Positions 41,423-48,880 of a stretch of 64,000 nt of DNA are shown here, one piece after another. Below the pieces are notes generated by a model. That model saw only the letters and a program-made list of their open reading frames with translations, did not search any database and was not told where the DNA came from. Within the stretch, counting starts at the first letter, position 1. Each line of letters begins with the position of its first letter. The position numbers and the translations under genes are program-made. The stretch spans positions 151,707 through 215,706 of the forward strand of contig JAYODW010000001.1 in assembly GCA_038116745.1 (NCBI GenBank). Reading direction: 5' to 3'. This DNA is from JAYODW01 sp038116745 (lineage in GTDB: Bacteria > Pseudomonadota > Gammaproteobacteria > Ga0077536).

Positions 41423-41968
41423 TCAGCCAGCCGACGACTTCATTTCAGCGCCGAGGATGACGCCCAGTATGCGGCACGGTTCGTTGAACGGATTACGCCA
41501 TGCGTGCATGGTGCCGCTTTGCACTGCGGTGTCGCCGGCACGCAGTTCCGTAGCCGAGCCGTCGTCCAGATGCAGCATCACCCGGCCGCTGATGACGTAC
41601 AGCAGATCGATGGTTTCAGAGCGATGCATGCCCGGCTCATCAGGGTCCATCGTGTCCATCAGCCCGGGGAAACGGTCGTCGATCGCGGCGCGCATCGCCT
41701 CGGGCGATAGAGAGTCATCAGCCGGCGTGTCATCAGGCGCGATGACGAACTCGATAAAGCGGAAACCGCCAATTGGCGCAAACCACGTGCGGAAATCCGG
41801 CCGACCGCCGTCGTCGGGATAGCGCATGGTCTGGTCGCTGCCCCACAGGCAGGTCAGTTCGACCCCCGGCATTCCCGGGACGGGCGTCCCGGGCACGGTT
41901 GTATCGCTGGCGATGATCGACTGCCCAGATGCGTTGTGTCCTGTGATCACTCTGCGGAACGTGGTCAT
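41423..41968 (-). CDS. Cupin-domain protein
   Basis: Starting at ATG 41968, the protein has 181 residues. The single cupin barrel has EPGMHRSETIDLLYVISGRV as motif 1 and RAGDTAVQSGTMHAWRNP as motif 2, with His and Glu residues where the metal ligands belong. The N-terminal half (TGHNASGQSIIASDTTVP) resembles cupins linked to aromatic or salicylate catabolism. Dioxygenase, isomerase or regulatory roles are all possible. The upstream extension to 42082 has no family similarity. Confidence 0.8.
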   Translation of the reverse strand: MTTFRRVITGHNASGQSIIASDTTVPGTPVPGMPGVELTCLWGSDQTMRYPDDGGRPDFRTWFAPIGGFRFIEFVIAPDDTPADDSLSPEAMRAAIDDRFPGLMDTMDPDEPGMHRSETIDLLYVISGRVMLHLDDGSATELRAGDTAVQSGTMHAWRNPFNEPCRILGVILGAEMKSSAG

Positions 41969-42190
41969 GGCGGCTCTCTGGTCGTGCGTGTGGTGGGTAT
42001 GCTGACGGTGGGAGTGGAGCCTTGTCCAGCGTCGGACGATGAATGCGGCAATCGGGTGCCGGGTGTTGCGCTGACGCGGCAATACGCTGCCGCTTCAGGT
42101 CTCCGTGGCCTGATGATCACAGCGAAATGGATGGCACCTAACTTGCAGTCCTTCAGGTTCCTTAACCGGGCTCCGAGCTGAGCGCGTCGA

Positions 42191-42703
42191 ATGACTGCTA
42201 TTTCACCCACAAACTCTCAGCAGCCATCGTTTCTGTCACGGATCGGATCTGCTGTGTTCGGGGATAACGGTCTCGACTTCCTGGATGTGCTCGACCTGGT
42301 CAACCCACTGCAGCACATCCCCGTGGTGTCGACGCTGTACCGGTCACTGACTGGCGATCAGATCTCGCCCGGCATGCGGGTAGCGGGCGGTGCCCTCTAC
42401 GGCGGACCTATCGGCGCGGGCCTTGCAACGGCTGGCCTGGTGGTGGAAAACGCGGTCCGGGGGGCGGCACCCGAAGTCGCGGTTGCTGACGCAGCGGCAC
42501 AGACGCGCGGCGGCTGGATGGTAGCCGCGGCGCGCGCACCACTACTGGTGTCCACACCGCGGGACCACGCAGGGGAGGTCGTGGCCGAAAGCCCGCCACG
42601 TACGCGCGCTCCACGGCGGGGAGGGTGGATGGTTGCTGAGGCCTACGCGATGTCCGATGCTCTGGCCGAACGGCAGAAGGGGCAGATCCAGGCGAGAGTC
42701 TGA
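42191..42703 (+). CDS. Conserved hypothetical protein with a duplicated RGGWMVA motif
   Basis: A 170-residue protein. Residues ~28-85 carry LDFLDVLDLVNPLQHIPVVS, then LYRSLTGDQISPGMRVAGGA and LYGGPIGAGLAT, a Gly-rich segment that may insert in or associate with membranes. This module recurs in uncharacterised proteobacterial proteins as I recall. The C-terminal half is low in complexity and contains RGGWMVA twice, about 38 residues apart. I know no function. The ribosome site is weak. It is divergent from the cupin gene and converges on the LLM gene. Confidence 0.75.
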   Translation: MTAISPTNSQQPSFLSRIGSAVFGDNGLDFLDVLDLVNPLQHIPVVSTLYRSLTGDQISPGMRVAGGALYGGPIGAGLATAGLVVENAVRGAAPEVAVADAAAQTRGGWMVAAARAPLLVSTPRDHAGEVVAESPPRTRAPRRGGWMVAEAYAMSDALAERQKGQIQARV

Positions 42704-42749
42704 GCTCCCGGACCGGGCGTCGGCCCACTCCGGGAGTTCGAGGGATGCG

Positions 42750-43820
42750 CTACTTGAAGTGCGGCATGATCTCGGTTGCGACCTGCTGCACGACTTCGCG
42801 CGTCGGCCGAATCGGCTGAATCGCGACCTGGTGCACGCCGGCATCGCGCATTGCTTCAATCATGCCTAGTACTTCCTGCTTGGTGCCGGTGAGCGTGGTG
42901 GCCTGGATGATTTTCTTGCTCATCAGGGCCTCGTGCTCGTCTTTCAGGTGCTGGAGGTAGCCCTCGTAGAGTTTCAGGTGGCGCGTCTCCACGGGGGCGT
43001 TCGGCTCCCGGTAAACGTCGGTGAAACCCATAAGCTCGTCGCGGAGTTCGTCCGGCATGACCTCGGGGTTCTTGTGACACGACAGGGCGAAGATGTTCGA
43101 ACTGGACGCCACCATCGGGCCCACGGCTTCCCGCACTGCACGGGTTTCGATCTGCTCGTCTGACTCGGTGAGATAAAACGCAGTCATCGAGAGCACATAG
43201 ACGTCGTCCGGATTGCGTCCGGCTTCTTCCGCGCCCTTGCGCACATTGCTGACCATCCACTTGACCAGGGCAGGATGAACCGCGCCGAACAGGATGACGC
43301 CGTCGGCGACCCGGCCAGCCATCTGCGCAACGCGCGGGCCGCTGGCAGACACGTAGATCGGAATGTATTCCTTGATGTTGATGTAACCCATGTCCGGGTT
43401 GAGGAATTTGATCTTGCGGTGGCGCTCGCCTTCGCTGTAGTCGGTGATCTTGCCGTCGAAGAGATCCCGGCACACGCGAACGTGGTCCTCGAGTTCAGCA
43501 ACCTTGGCCGCAGGCATGCCCATTGTGCGCCGCGTGGTATTGCCTGTCCCGATACCCATGATGGCGCGTCCGGGTGCGAGAGAGTTGATGGTGGCCATGC
43601 CGCAGGCTGAGAGTGGTGCTATGCGGGATGCAGGGTTGGTTACGCCGGGACCGAGCTTGATGGTGTCAGTGCGATCTGCACACAGCGCCAGCGCGGCATA
43701 CACCTCGCTGCCGAGCATCTGCGTGTCATACAACCATGCGTGGGAGAACCCGTGGTCCTCGGCGAACTTCACATCAGCGTGAATATGCACGTCGCCCATG
43801 AAAACGAATCCAAAATCCAT
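42750..43820 (-). CDS. LLM-class F420-type oxidoreductase (methylenetetrahydromethanopterin reductase-like)
   Basis: A 356-residue protein from ATG 43820. FGFVFMGDVHIHADVKFAED, HAWLYDTQMLG, DTIKLGPGVTNPASRIAPLS, INSLAPGRAIMGIGTGNT and IPIYVSASGPRVAQMAGRVADG are close to F420-dependent Mer-like members of the superfamily. The hydride-acceptor cofactor could be F420 or FMN. It lies downstream of the carboxylesterase gene on the same strand, with 137 bp containing an inverted repeat. Confidence 0.86.
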   Translation of the reverse strand: MDFGFVFMGDVHIHADVKFAEDHGFSHAWLYDTQMLGSEVYAALALCADRTDTIKLGPGVTNPASRIAPLSACGMATINSLAPGRAIMGIGTGNTTRRTMGMPAAKVAELEDHVRVCRDLFDGKITDYSEGERHRKIKFLNPDMGYINIKEYIPIYVSASGPRVAQMAGRVADGVILFGAVHPALVKWMVSNVRKGAEEAGRNPDDVYVLSMTAFYLTESDEQIETRAVREAVGPMVASSSNIFALSCHKNPEVMPDELRDELMGFTDVYREPNAPVETRHLKLYEGYLQHLKDEHEALMSKKIIQATTLTGTKQEVLGMIEAMRDAGVHQVAIQPIRPTREVVQQVATEIMPHFK

Positions 43821-43947
43821 CACCCATCCTCCTCAGAGTTGTTGCGTGGTGCGCACTGCCGCGGTTGGCTGAAGTCTGCGCGCATAGAACGGGCGCGAGC
43901 TTATCGGCTGCGACTGCGCGCTGTAAATTAGCTATTCGGTATAAGGA

Positions 43948-43966
43948 CGATAAGAACGACTTATCG
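43948..43966. promoter_or_regulatory. Inverted repeat upstream of the LLM gene
   Basis: A perfect CGATAAG-N5-CTTATCG palindrome spans the stop codon of the carboxylesterase gene and the start of the gap upstream of the LLM gene. A further copy of the half-site CTTATCGG lies at 43901-43908. The region is locally AT-rich. It may be an operator for the LLM promoter or a weak terminator hairpin of the esterase gene; no U-tract follows. Confidence 0.35.
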
Positions 43967-44641
43967 GTTTGTTTCGGCGCCAGGTTCCAATCGTTTTCTT
44001 ATCCACGTGCCGATATCCCGGATCTCGACCATGTCAACGCCGTGTTCGACGTTGTAGGTGTGGTATTCCACCGGGTAGCCACGTGCCTCGAGTAACGCGT
44101 GGGCGCTGGCACCCAGGCTTTCAGACACCATGGGATCAAGACGGCCGTGACCAATAAAGACCGGCAGGTCATGGTTGGCCGGGCTGTAGGCAACGCTCTC
44201 GGCCGTCGGGAAATAGGTCGAGAGTGTCACCAGTCCGCCGAGACGCTCCGGCCAGCTCAGCGCGAGCTCGTAGCCCACTGCGCCGCCCTGGGAAAATCCG
44301 GCGATGATGATGCGCTCACTCGGAATTCCGCGAGCTTTCTCCCGTTCGATGAGTTGCCCGACGGCTGCTGCCGAGCTGCGCAGCTGAGCTGCGTCGACTT
44401 CCCGTCCGAGGTCCATCACGAGAATGTCGTACCAGGCCGGCATGACATAGCCGTTGTTGATCGTGACCGGGATCTCCGGCGCGTGGGGAAACACGAAGCG
44501 CACCGCAAGCGTCTCGGGTAGCCCGAGATGCGGCACGACGGGCTCAAAGTCGTGTCCATTGGCGCCAAGGCCGTGGAGCCAGATGACTGCCGCGGTGGCG
44601 GGTGCAGGTGGTTCGATCTCGACGCAGGGCAGCAGGTCCAT
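43961..44641 (-). CDS. Alpha/beta-hydrolase carboxylesterase (phospholipase/YpfH-like)
   Basis: A 226-residue single-domain hydrolase. AVIWLHGLGANGHDFEPVVP is the oxyanion loop, Ser117 in IIAGFSQGGAVGY is the nucleophile, Asp169 in GHGRLDPMV the acid and His200 in YNVEHGVDM the base. The family hydrolyses short-chain esters or lysophospholipids and sometimes thioesters. The protein lacks a signal peptide. The OsmC gene lies 18 bp upstream, so the two may be co-transcribed. Confidence 0.9.
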   Translation of the reverse strand: MDLLPCVEIEPPAPATAAVIWLHGLGANGHDFEPVVPHLGLPETLAVRFVFPHAPEIPVTINNGYVMPAWYDILVMDLGREVDAAQLRSSAAAVGQLIEREKARGIPSERIIIAGFSQGGAVGYELALSWPERLGGLVTLSTYFPTAESVAYSPANHDLPVFIGHGRLDPMVSESLGASAHALLEARGYPVEYHTYNVEHGVDMVEIRDIGTWIRKRLEPGAETNR

Positions 44642-44659
44642 ATCAGGTAATGTCCAAGG

Positions 44660-45157
44660 TCAGGTGAGACTCAGGCTCACAGGGACAGGGGCAGAGAGCA
44701 TGTCCAGAACCGGGCAGTGTGCATCTACCATTGCTTTGAGCTTTTCCAGCTGCGCCGGGGAGGCATCGCTGTCGATGTGCACCTGACCGGTGATTTGCTG
44801 AAAGCCTGGCCTGACTGAGTCGTCCACGCCGAAAAACCCACGCAGGTCGATCTGCCCTTCGAGTTTGACGGAAACGCTGCGCAGCGGGATCCCGAGCGCG
44901 GCCGCGTAGGCCTGATAGGTGATTTCCTGACAGGCACCAAGCGCCGCCAGCATGAGCTCGATGGGGTTGGGTCCGGCATCGGTGCCGCCCAGCTGGGCGG
45001 GTTCGTCAACCACCAGCTGATGCTGGCGAATAGCCACATCCGATCGGAATCCCTGCGTCAGTTTTGACGCGCTGTGAAAGCTGGCATTGGCAGCCTCGGG
45101 CGTCAGGCGGAATTTTTCCTGTGTTGCGCTGATTGCCTGCCGAAGTTCTTCGCTCAT
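44660..45157 (-). CDS. OsmC-family peroxiredoxin-like protein
   Basis: A 165-residue protein from ATG 45157 (an ATG two codons upstream is also possible). The two redox Cys residues are Cys76 in AALGACQEI and Cys148 in DAHCPVLDM, as in OsmC/Ohr enzymes that reduce organic hydroperoxides. GPNPIELMLAALGACQ is the classic block. The protein is probably a general organic-peroxide defence enzyme. It is divergent from the SDR gene. Confidence 0.9.
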   Translation of the reverse strand: MSEELRQAISATQEKFRLTPEAANASFHSASKLTQGFRSDVAIRQHQLVVDEPAQLGGTDAGPNPIELMLAALGACQEITYQAYAAALGIPLRSVSVKLEGQIDLRGFFGVDDSVRPGFQQITGQVHIDSDASPAQLEKLKAMVDAHCPVLDMLSAPVPVSLSLT

Positions 45158-45225
45158 ATTCAAATCCAGTGAGAGGGACTCAAGGTATCATCATAAGCGA
45201 GCAGATCAGTTCGAGAGGGTGCAGA

Positions 45226-46038
45226 TTGAGGTGCGATAAGGTTGCCATCGTCACGGGTGGCGCGTCCGGGATAGGGCTTGCTTTGAGCGAGGCGCTGCTG
45301 ACGCGTGGCGTGCAGGTCGTGCTCACGGATATCAACGAAACCGGCGCCGTCGAGGCTGCCGCTGCGCTGGGGGAAGGAGTCTCAGCGCGGGCGCTCGATG
45401 TCCGGGACCCGGAGGCGGTTGCCGCCCTCGTTGAGTCGGTCGGCACCGAGTACGGACGTCTGGATTACATGTTCAATAACGCGGGGATCGCAGTCACGGG
45501 TGATGCCCGCGATCTAACGCTTGAACACTGGCGAGCGGTCGTCGATGTCAATCTGATGGGGGTGATTTACGGAGCGCATGCGGCCTATCGTGTGATGGCA
45601 GGGCAGGGTTTCGGGCATATCGTCAATATCGCGTCACTGGCAGGCCTTATCCCGTTCCCAAGCAACGCGCCCTACAGCACGACAAAACATGCAGTTGTCG
45701 GGCTGTCCCAGACGCTGCGCACCGAGGGCGAAGCGCTGGGGGTAAAGGTCAGCGTGGTCTGCCCGGGGTTCATCGAATCGAATATTTATACCGCCAGCGA
45801 AATGGTCAATCTGCCTCGCAAACGGATGGAAAGCGCGCCGGGGTATCGCAAGGTGCCGGCCGAGACTGCTGCCCGGTTGATTCTGGAGGGCGTGGACGCG
45901 AACCGTGCGGTAATCGTTTTCCCGCTTTACGCCAAATTGTTCTGGCGTATCTACCGGTTTCTGCCCGCGCTGATGGCGCGCCTGGGACGACGCATGATCG
46001 CCGACCTGCGCACCTTGCGCGGACAGCAGGATGGATGA
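45226..46038 (+). CDS. Short-chain dehydrogenase/reductase
   Basis: A 270-residue classical SDR if read from TTG 45226, which has GAGAGGG upstream; a longer frame from 45133 overlaps the OsmC gene and has no similarity there. NAD(P) loop TGGASGIG (residues 10-17), FNNAG (84-88) and the catalytic Ser137, Tyr150 and Lys154 (YSTTK) are all in place. The end of the gene overlaps the start of the hydratase-like gene by 8 bp, pointing to a hydroxyacyl-CoA or alcohol dehydrogenase step coupled to hydration. Confidence 0.9.
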   Translation: MRCDKVAIVTGGASGIGLALSEALLTRGVQVVLTDINETGAVEAAAALGEGVSARALDVRDPEAVAALVESVGTEYGRLDYMFNNAGIAVTGDARDLTLEHWRAVVDVNLMGVIYGAHAAYRVMAGQGFGHIVNIASLAGLIPFPSNAPYSTTKHAVVGLSQTLRTEGEALGVKVSVVCPGFIESNIYTASEMVNLPRKRMESAPGYRKVPAETAARLILEGVDANRAVIVFPLYAKLFWRIYRFLPALMARLGRRMIADLRTLRGQQDG

Positions 46039-46507
46039 CATGGACGCAGAGAACCGACGACCTGTCGTGACCGCCGAGCTGATCGGCTACCGCACGCCCG
46101 CTTTCGAAGTGGAGGTCGAAAAAGGTCGGCTGCGCCTGTTTGCAAAGGCAACCGGCCAGACCGATCCGGTGTATACCGATGAAGCGGTCGCGATGGCGGC
46201 GGGGTACCGCGGGTTGCCGGTGCCGCCGACGTTCCTGTTCTGCCTGGAGATGGAGCGTGATGACCCATACGACTGGTTTCATGCCCTGGGGATTCCTCTG
46301 GGAAAAGTGCTTCACGCCGAGCAGTCGTTTACTTACCTCCGAACCGCATGCGCGGGCGATGTGCTTCGCTTCAGTGGGGAAATAATCGATATTCACCATA
46401 AAAAAGACGGCGCTCTCGAATTCATCGTGCATCGCAACTTTGTTGCTGATCGCAGCGGCCGCGCGATAGCCGAATTCGACCGCACCATTGTGATTCGACA
46501 CCTATGA
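46031..46507 (+). CDS. FAS1-like / MaoC N-terminal-type dehydratase subunit (HadA-like)
   Basis: A 158-residue hotdog protein. IGYRTPAFEVEVEKGRLRLF, AKATGQTDPVYTDEAVA, VPPTFLFCLEME and EQSFTYLRTACAGDVLRF follow the pattern of the non-catalytic 'N-terminal half of MaoC dehydratase' family, which pairs with a catalytic MaoC protein. It overlaps the SDR upstream by 8 bp and the MaoC gene downstream by 4 bp (ATGA), so a heterodimeric R-specific enoyl-CoA hydratase is likely. Confidence 0.85.
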   Translation: MDDMDAENRRPVVTAELIGYRTPAFEVEVEKGRLRLFAKATGQTDPVYTDEAVAMAAGYRGLPVPPTFLFCLEMERDDPYDWFHALGIPLGKVLHAEQSFTYLRTACAGDVLRFSGEIIDIHHKKDGALEFIVHRNFVADRSGRAIAEFDRTIVIRHL

Positions 46508-46730
46508 CTACTCCGCTTGGCACGCCTCGATATGACTCTCTGCAGGTGGGTGACCACCTGCCGACGCTGACTATGCCCGCGATCACCCGTCACGCCCTGG
46601 CGGTTTACTGCGGCGCTTCCGGCGACCACAACCCGGTTCACGTGGATATCGATTTTGCGCGTGCGTCGGGATTCGATGACGTCATCGCGCACGGCATGCT
46701 GGTTATGAGCTATACCGGTCGTGTGATTAC
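46504..46730 (+). CDS. MaoC-family dehydratase (HadB-like), 3' part lost in assembly gap
   Basis: About 75 residues remain. ITRHALAVYCGASGDHNPVH followed by VDIDFARASGFDDVIAHGML is the hydratase-2 motif with the catalytic Asp and His. The family hydrates trans-2-enoyl-CoA to (R)-3-hydroxyacyl-CoA. The usual length is ~140 residues, so about half is missing. The open frame that continues through the N-run enters a membrane protein and is not one gene. Confidence 0.85.
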
Positions 46731-46830
46731 NNNNNNNNNNNNNNNNNNNNNNNNNNNNNNNNNNNNNNNNNNNNNNNNNNNNNNNNNNNNNNNNNNNNNN
46801 NNNNNNNNNNNNNNNNNNNNNNNNNNNNNN
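46731..46830. other. Assembly gap (100 N) joining two different genes
   Basis: Left of the gap is a MaoC-type hydratase, right of it a multi-pass membrane protein. The gap must hide at least ~65 residues of the first and the start of the second. Confidence 0.97.
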
Positions 46831-47433
46831 CAGATTCTGTGCGCACTGGCGTTCGGGGCGACTCAGCTGCGCGCTCTGCACCACAGCGTCGCGGGCGCCA
46901 GCGTGAGCTGGATCGGGCTGTGGCTTGCCTTTCTGCTGGTTAATCTCTCGCTCGCGCTTGAGGCCAGGCGCCGCCAGCCGGGGCGTGCAATTCAACAGAC
47001 GGTGCAGATCTACACCGTATGGTCGGCCGTCTGCGCCGTAGTGCTGATCTACCTCCTGTTGCGTGGCGCACAGTGGTATCCGATGGACAGCCTGACGGCG
47101 GCGTTGACCGCGGTCGGGGTCGGCGTTTCGCTTCTATACGGCAAACTGTCCGGGCGCGGGATCCAGGACCCTTATGTACGTGCAGGCTTTGCGGTGTTCT
47201 TCAAAGGCGTCCCGCAGCTCACGCTGGCATGGCACATTCTGGGTCACGGGGGCGAGGGCATCGCCGCGTTTGCGTTCATCGCCGGGCACATCACCATCAA
47301 CATGCGGCTGTGGCAGGTCTGGCGTGCGATCCGCGAAGCCGGCTGGGACCGGCATCGGGGCGGGATCGCGATCGGCGAGGCTGCCAACGAGGTGAGCTGG
47401 GTGATCGCGACGGTCGCCTGGCTCTCGGTTTAG
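46831..47433 (+). CDS. Multi-pass membrane protein with PQ-loop-like repeats, 5' part missing
   Basis: About 200 residues are visible, with five or six hydrophobic segments. The segment ATQLRALHHSVAGASVSWIG and, later, KGVPQLTLAWHILGHGGEGI each look like half of a PQ-loop (SWEET/cystinosin-like) repeat: a polar 'PQ' loop followed by a glycine-rich turn. I cannot assign a substrate. The N-terminus lies in the gap. Confidence 0.6.
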   Translation, partial: QILCALAFGATQLRALHHSVAGASVSWIGLWLAFLLVNLSLALEARRRQPGRAIQQTVQIYTVWSAVCAVVLIYLLLRGAQWYPMDSLTAALTAVGVGVSLLYGKLSGRGIQDPYVRAGFAVFFKGVPQLTLAWHILGHGGEGIAAFAFIAGHITINMRLWQVWRAIREAGWDRHRGGIAIGEAANEVSWVIATVAWLSV

Positions 47434-47505
47434 TGCTCGGCCGCAGCGCATCAGCGCCATGACAGCAGCAATAGCGGGCCAACGTGCCTGCGGAGGTGAA
47501 CTCAA

Positions 47506-47958
47506 ATGATCCAGGTGAACGGCATGGCCCACGTCATCATCAACGTGACGGAATGGGAGAGCTGCAAGGCGTTTTACTCGGCGCTGCTGCCGTTCCTCGG
47601 CCTGCAGCAGCAGTTCAGCGGTGAGGAGACTATTTATTATGTCGGCGCGCGCACAGCGCTCGGCGTGAACCGTTGTCCCCCCGAGTACGACGGGCAGCGC
47701 TTCCAGCAGCGTGCGGTAGGTCTGCACCATCTGTGCTTTCGCGCGCGCAGTCGTGCTGATGTCGATGCGGTGCACGCAGAACTGGTGCGCCTGGATGCGG
47801 TGATCGTGCATCCGCCAGAAGAGGGCGGCTGGGCGCCGGGGTATTACTCGGTGCTGTTCGAGGATCCTGCTGGCACCCGGCTGGAGGTCAATTACGTGCC
47901 GGGGCAGGGGCTGCTCGCGGATGAGGTGAGCTTTAACGCAGGCGACGACTACCGTTGA
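47506..47958 (+). CDS. VOC-family (glyoxalase/dioxygenase-fold) protein
   Basis: A 150-residue single VOC domain. MAHVIINVTEWESCKAFYSA opens it, GLHHLCFRARSRADVDAVHA starts the second half and VLFEDPAGTRLEVNYVPG holds the last Glu ligand. GGAGGTG precedes the ATG. It converges on the phosphodiesterase gene. Lactoylglutathione lyase, dioxygenase and antibiotic-binding roles cannot be separated by eye. Confidence 0.8.
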   Translation: MIQVNGMAHVIINVTEWESCKAFYSALLPFLGLQQQFSGEETIYYVGARTALGVNRCPPEYDGQRFQQRAVGLHHLCFRARSRADVDAVHAELVRLDAVIVHPPEEGGWAPGYYSVLFEDPAGTRLEVNYVPGQGLLADEVSFNAGDDYR

Positions 47959-47967
47959 GCGCGCCGG

Positions 47968-48873
47968 TCAGGGGCGGATGCAGATAAACGGGACCCGCTG
48001 TTCAGCCGCACTGATGCCACCGTGCTGGCCGTACATGTCGAATTCGCGCTCTCCGACCACCCGGTCGCGGATGCTCGCGGTACCGTTCATTTGAATCACA
48101 AAATCCCCGATCCGTGACTTCAGTTCCGGGTGGGGCGTGCCGAGACCGAACCAGCCTTCATCAATCAGCTGCTGACCTGGGACGGTACGAGCACGGTCGC
48201 CCAGCGTTTGTTGCGCGAGCCCGAGGAAATCCGCCTGACGGTCGGCCTGCACGTAGGCGTACGCGCTGCGCGGCTCGCCGCACAGCGGCAGGCTGAGAGC
48301 CTCCGCCAGTGCGCTCTGTGGACCGATATCGATGCGCTCGGCCGGCGTGCTGTCTACGAAACCGTGGTCGGCGGTGATTATCAGCAGCGTGCCGCTGTCC
48401 TTCGCGGTCTGGAGCAGCGCCCCCAGAGCCCGATCGAGGGCCTGAAAATGGGCGGCGACAGCCGGGCTCGATGGACCATGCAGGTGGCTTAATCGGTCGA
48501 GATCGGGCCAGTAGGCATACAGGTAGCGGGTCGCGTCGTCACCACGGACGAAGGCAGCGAGTCGCGCCGCAAAGTCATCCAGCCCGCGATAACCGTCGCG
48601 ACGGGCGCCCGCGCCGAGCAGGCGCGAAAAATCCGAATCGGCCAGCTCGTCCGGCTGCAGCATGGCTGTCTCACAGGCCACGCGCGAGGCAAAGCTGGGC
48701 GCATCGATGAGAGCGGCCGGGTCGATACCCTGACGGCGCAGNNNNNNNNNNNNNNNNNNNNNNNNNNNNNNNNNNNNNNNNNNNNNNNNNNNNNNNNNNN
48801 NNNNNNNNNNNNNNNNNNNNNNNNNNNNNNNNNNNNNNNNNGGTCGCGTCGGCGTGAGGTCGTGCGTAATCAT
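47968..48873 (-). CDS. Alkaline-phosphatase-superfamily phosphodiesterase, interrupted by an assembly gap
   Basis: The first ten residues (MITHDLTPTR) lie before the 100-N gap and 258 after it. TRYLYAYWPDLDRLSHLHGP followed by TLLIITADHGFVDS is the metal-binding signature of nucleotide pyrophosphatase/phosphodiesterase-like members; a terminal YGQHGGISAAEQRVPFICI is the third metal-site His. The nucleophile Thr/Ser region is in the gap. The whole protein is probably ~370-390 residues, so about 110 residues are missing. GAGAAGG precedes the ATG, seven bases after the selO stop. Confidence 0.85.
   Translation of the reverse strand: MITHDLTPTRXXXXXXXXXXXXXXXXXXXXXXXXXXXXXXXXXXLRRQGIDPAALIDAPSFASRVACETAMLQPDELADSDFSRLLGAGARRDGYRGLDDFAARLAAFVRGDDATRYLYAYWPDLDRLSHLHGPSSPAVAAHFQALDRALGALLQTAKDSGTLLIITADHGFVDSTPAERIDIGPQSALAEALSLPLCGEPRSAYAYVQADRQADFLGLAQQTLGDRARTVPGQQLIDEGWFGLGTPHPELKSRIGDFVIQMNGTASIRDRVVGEREFDMYGQHGGISAAEQRVPFICIRP
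48742..48841. other. Assembly gap (100 N) inside the phosphodiesterase gene
   Basis: A run of exactly 100 N. A 100-base gap would be in frame, but the expected missing part (~110 residues) is about three times longer. Confidence 0.99.
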
Positions 48874-48880
48874 CGCCTTC

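Noticed and set aside
46504..47433. One 309-codon frame joining a MaoC hydratase to a membrane protein
   Set aside because: Same gap artefact; the halves are unrelated.
20736..48841. Defence systems, prophage or integrated mobile elements
   Set aside because: No integrase, transposase, toxin-antitoxin, restriction or CRISPR-associated motif, and no flanking repeats or tRNA targets were seen on either strand.
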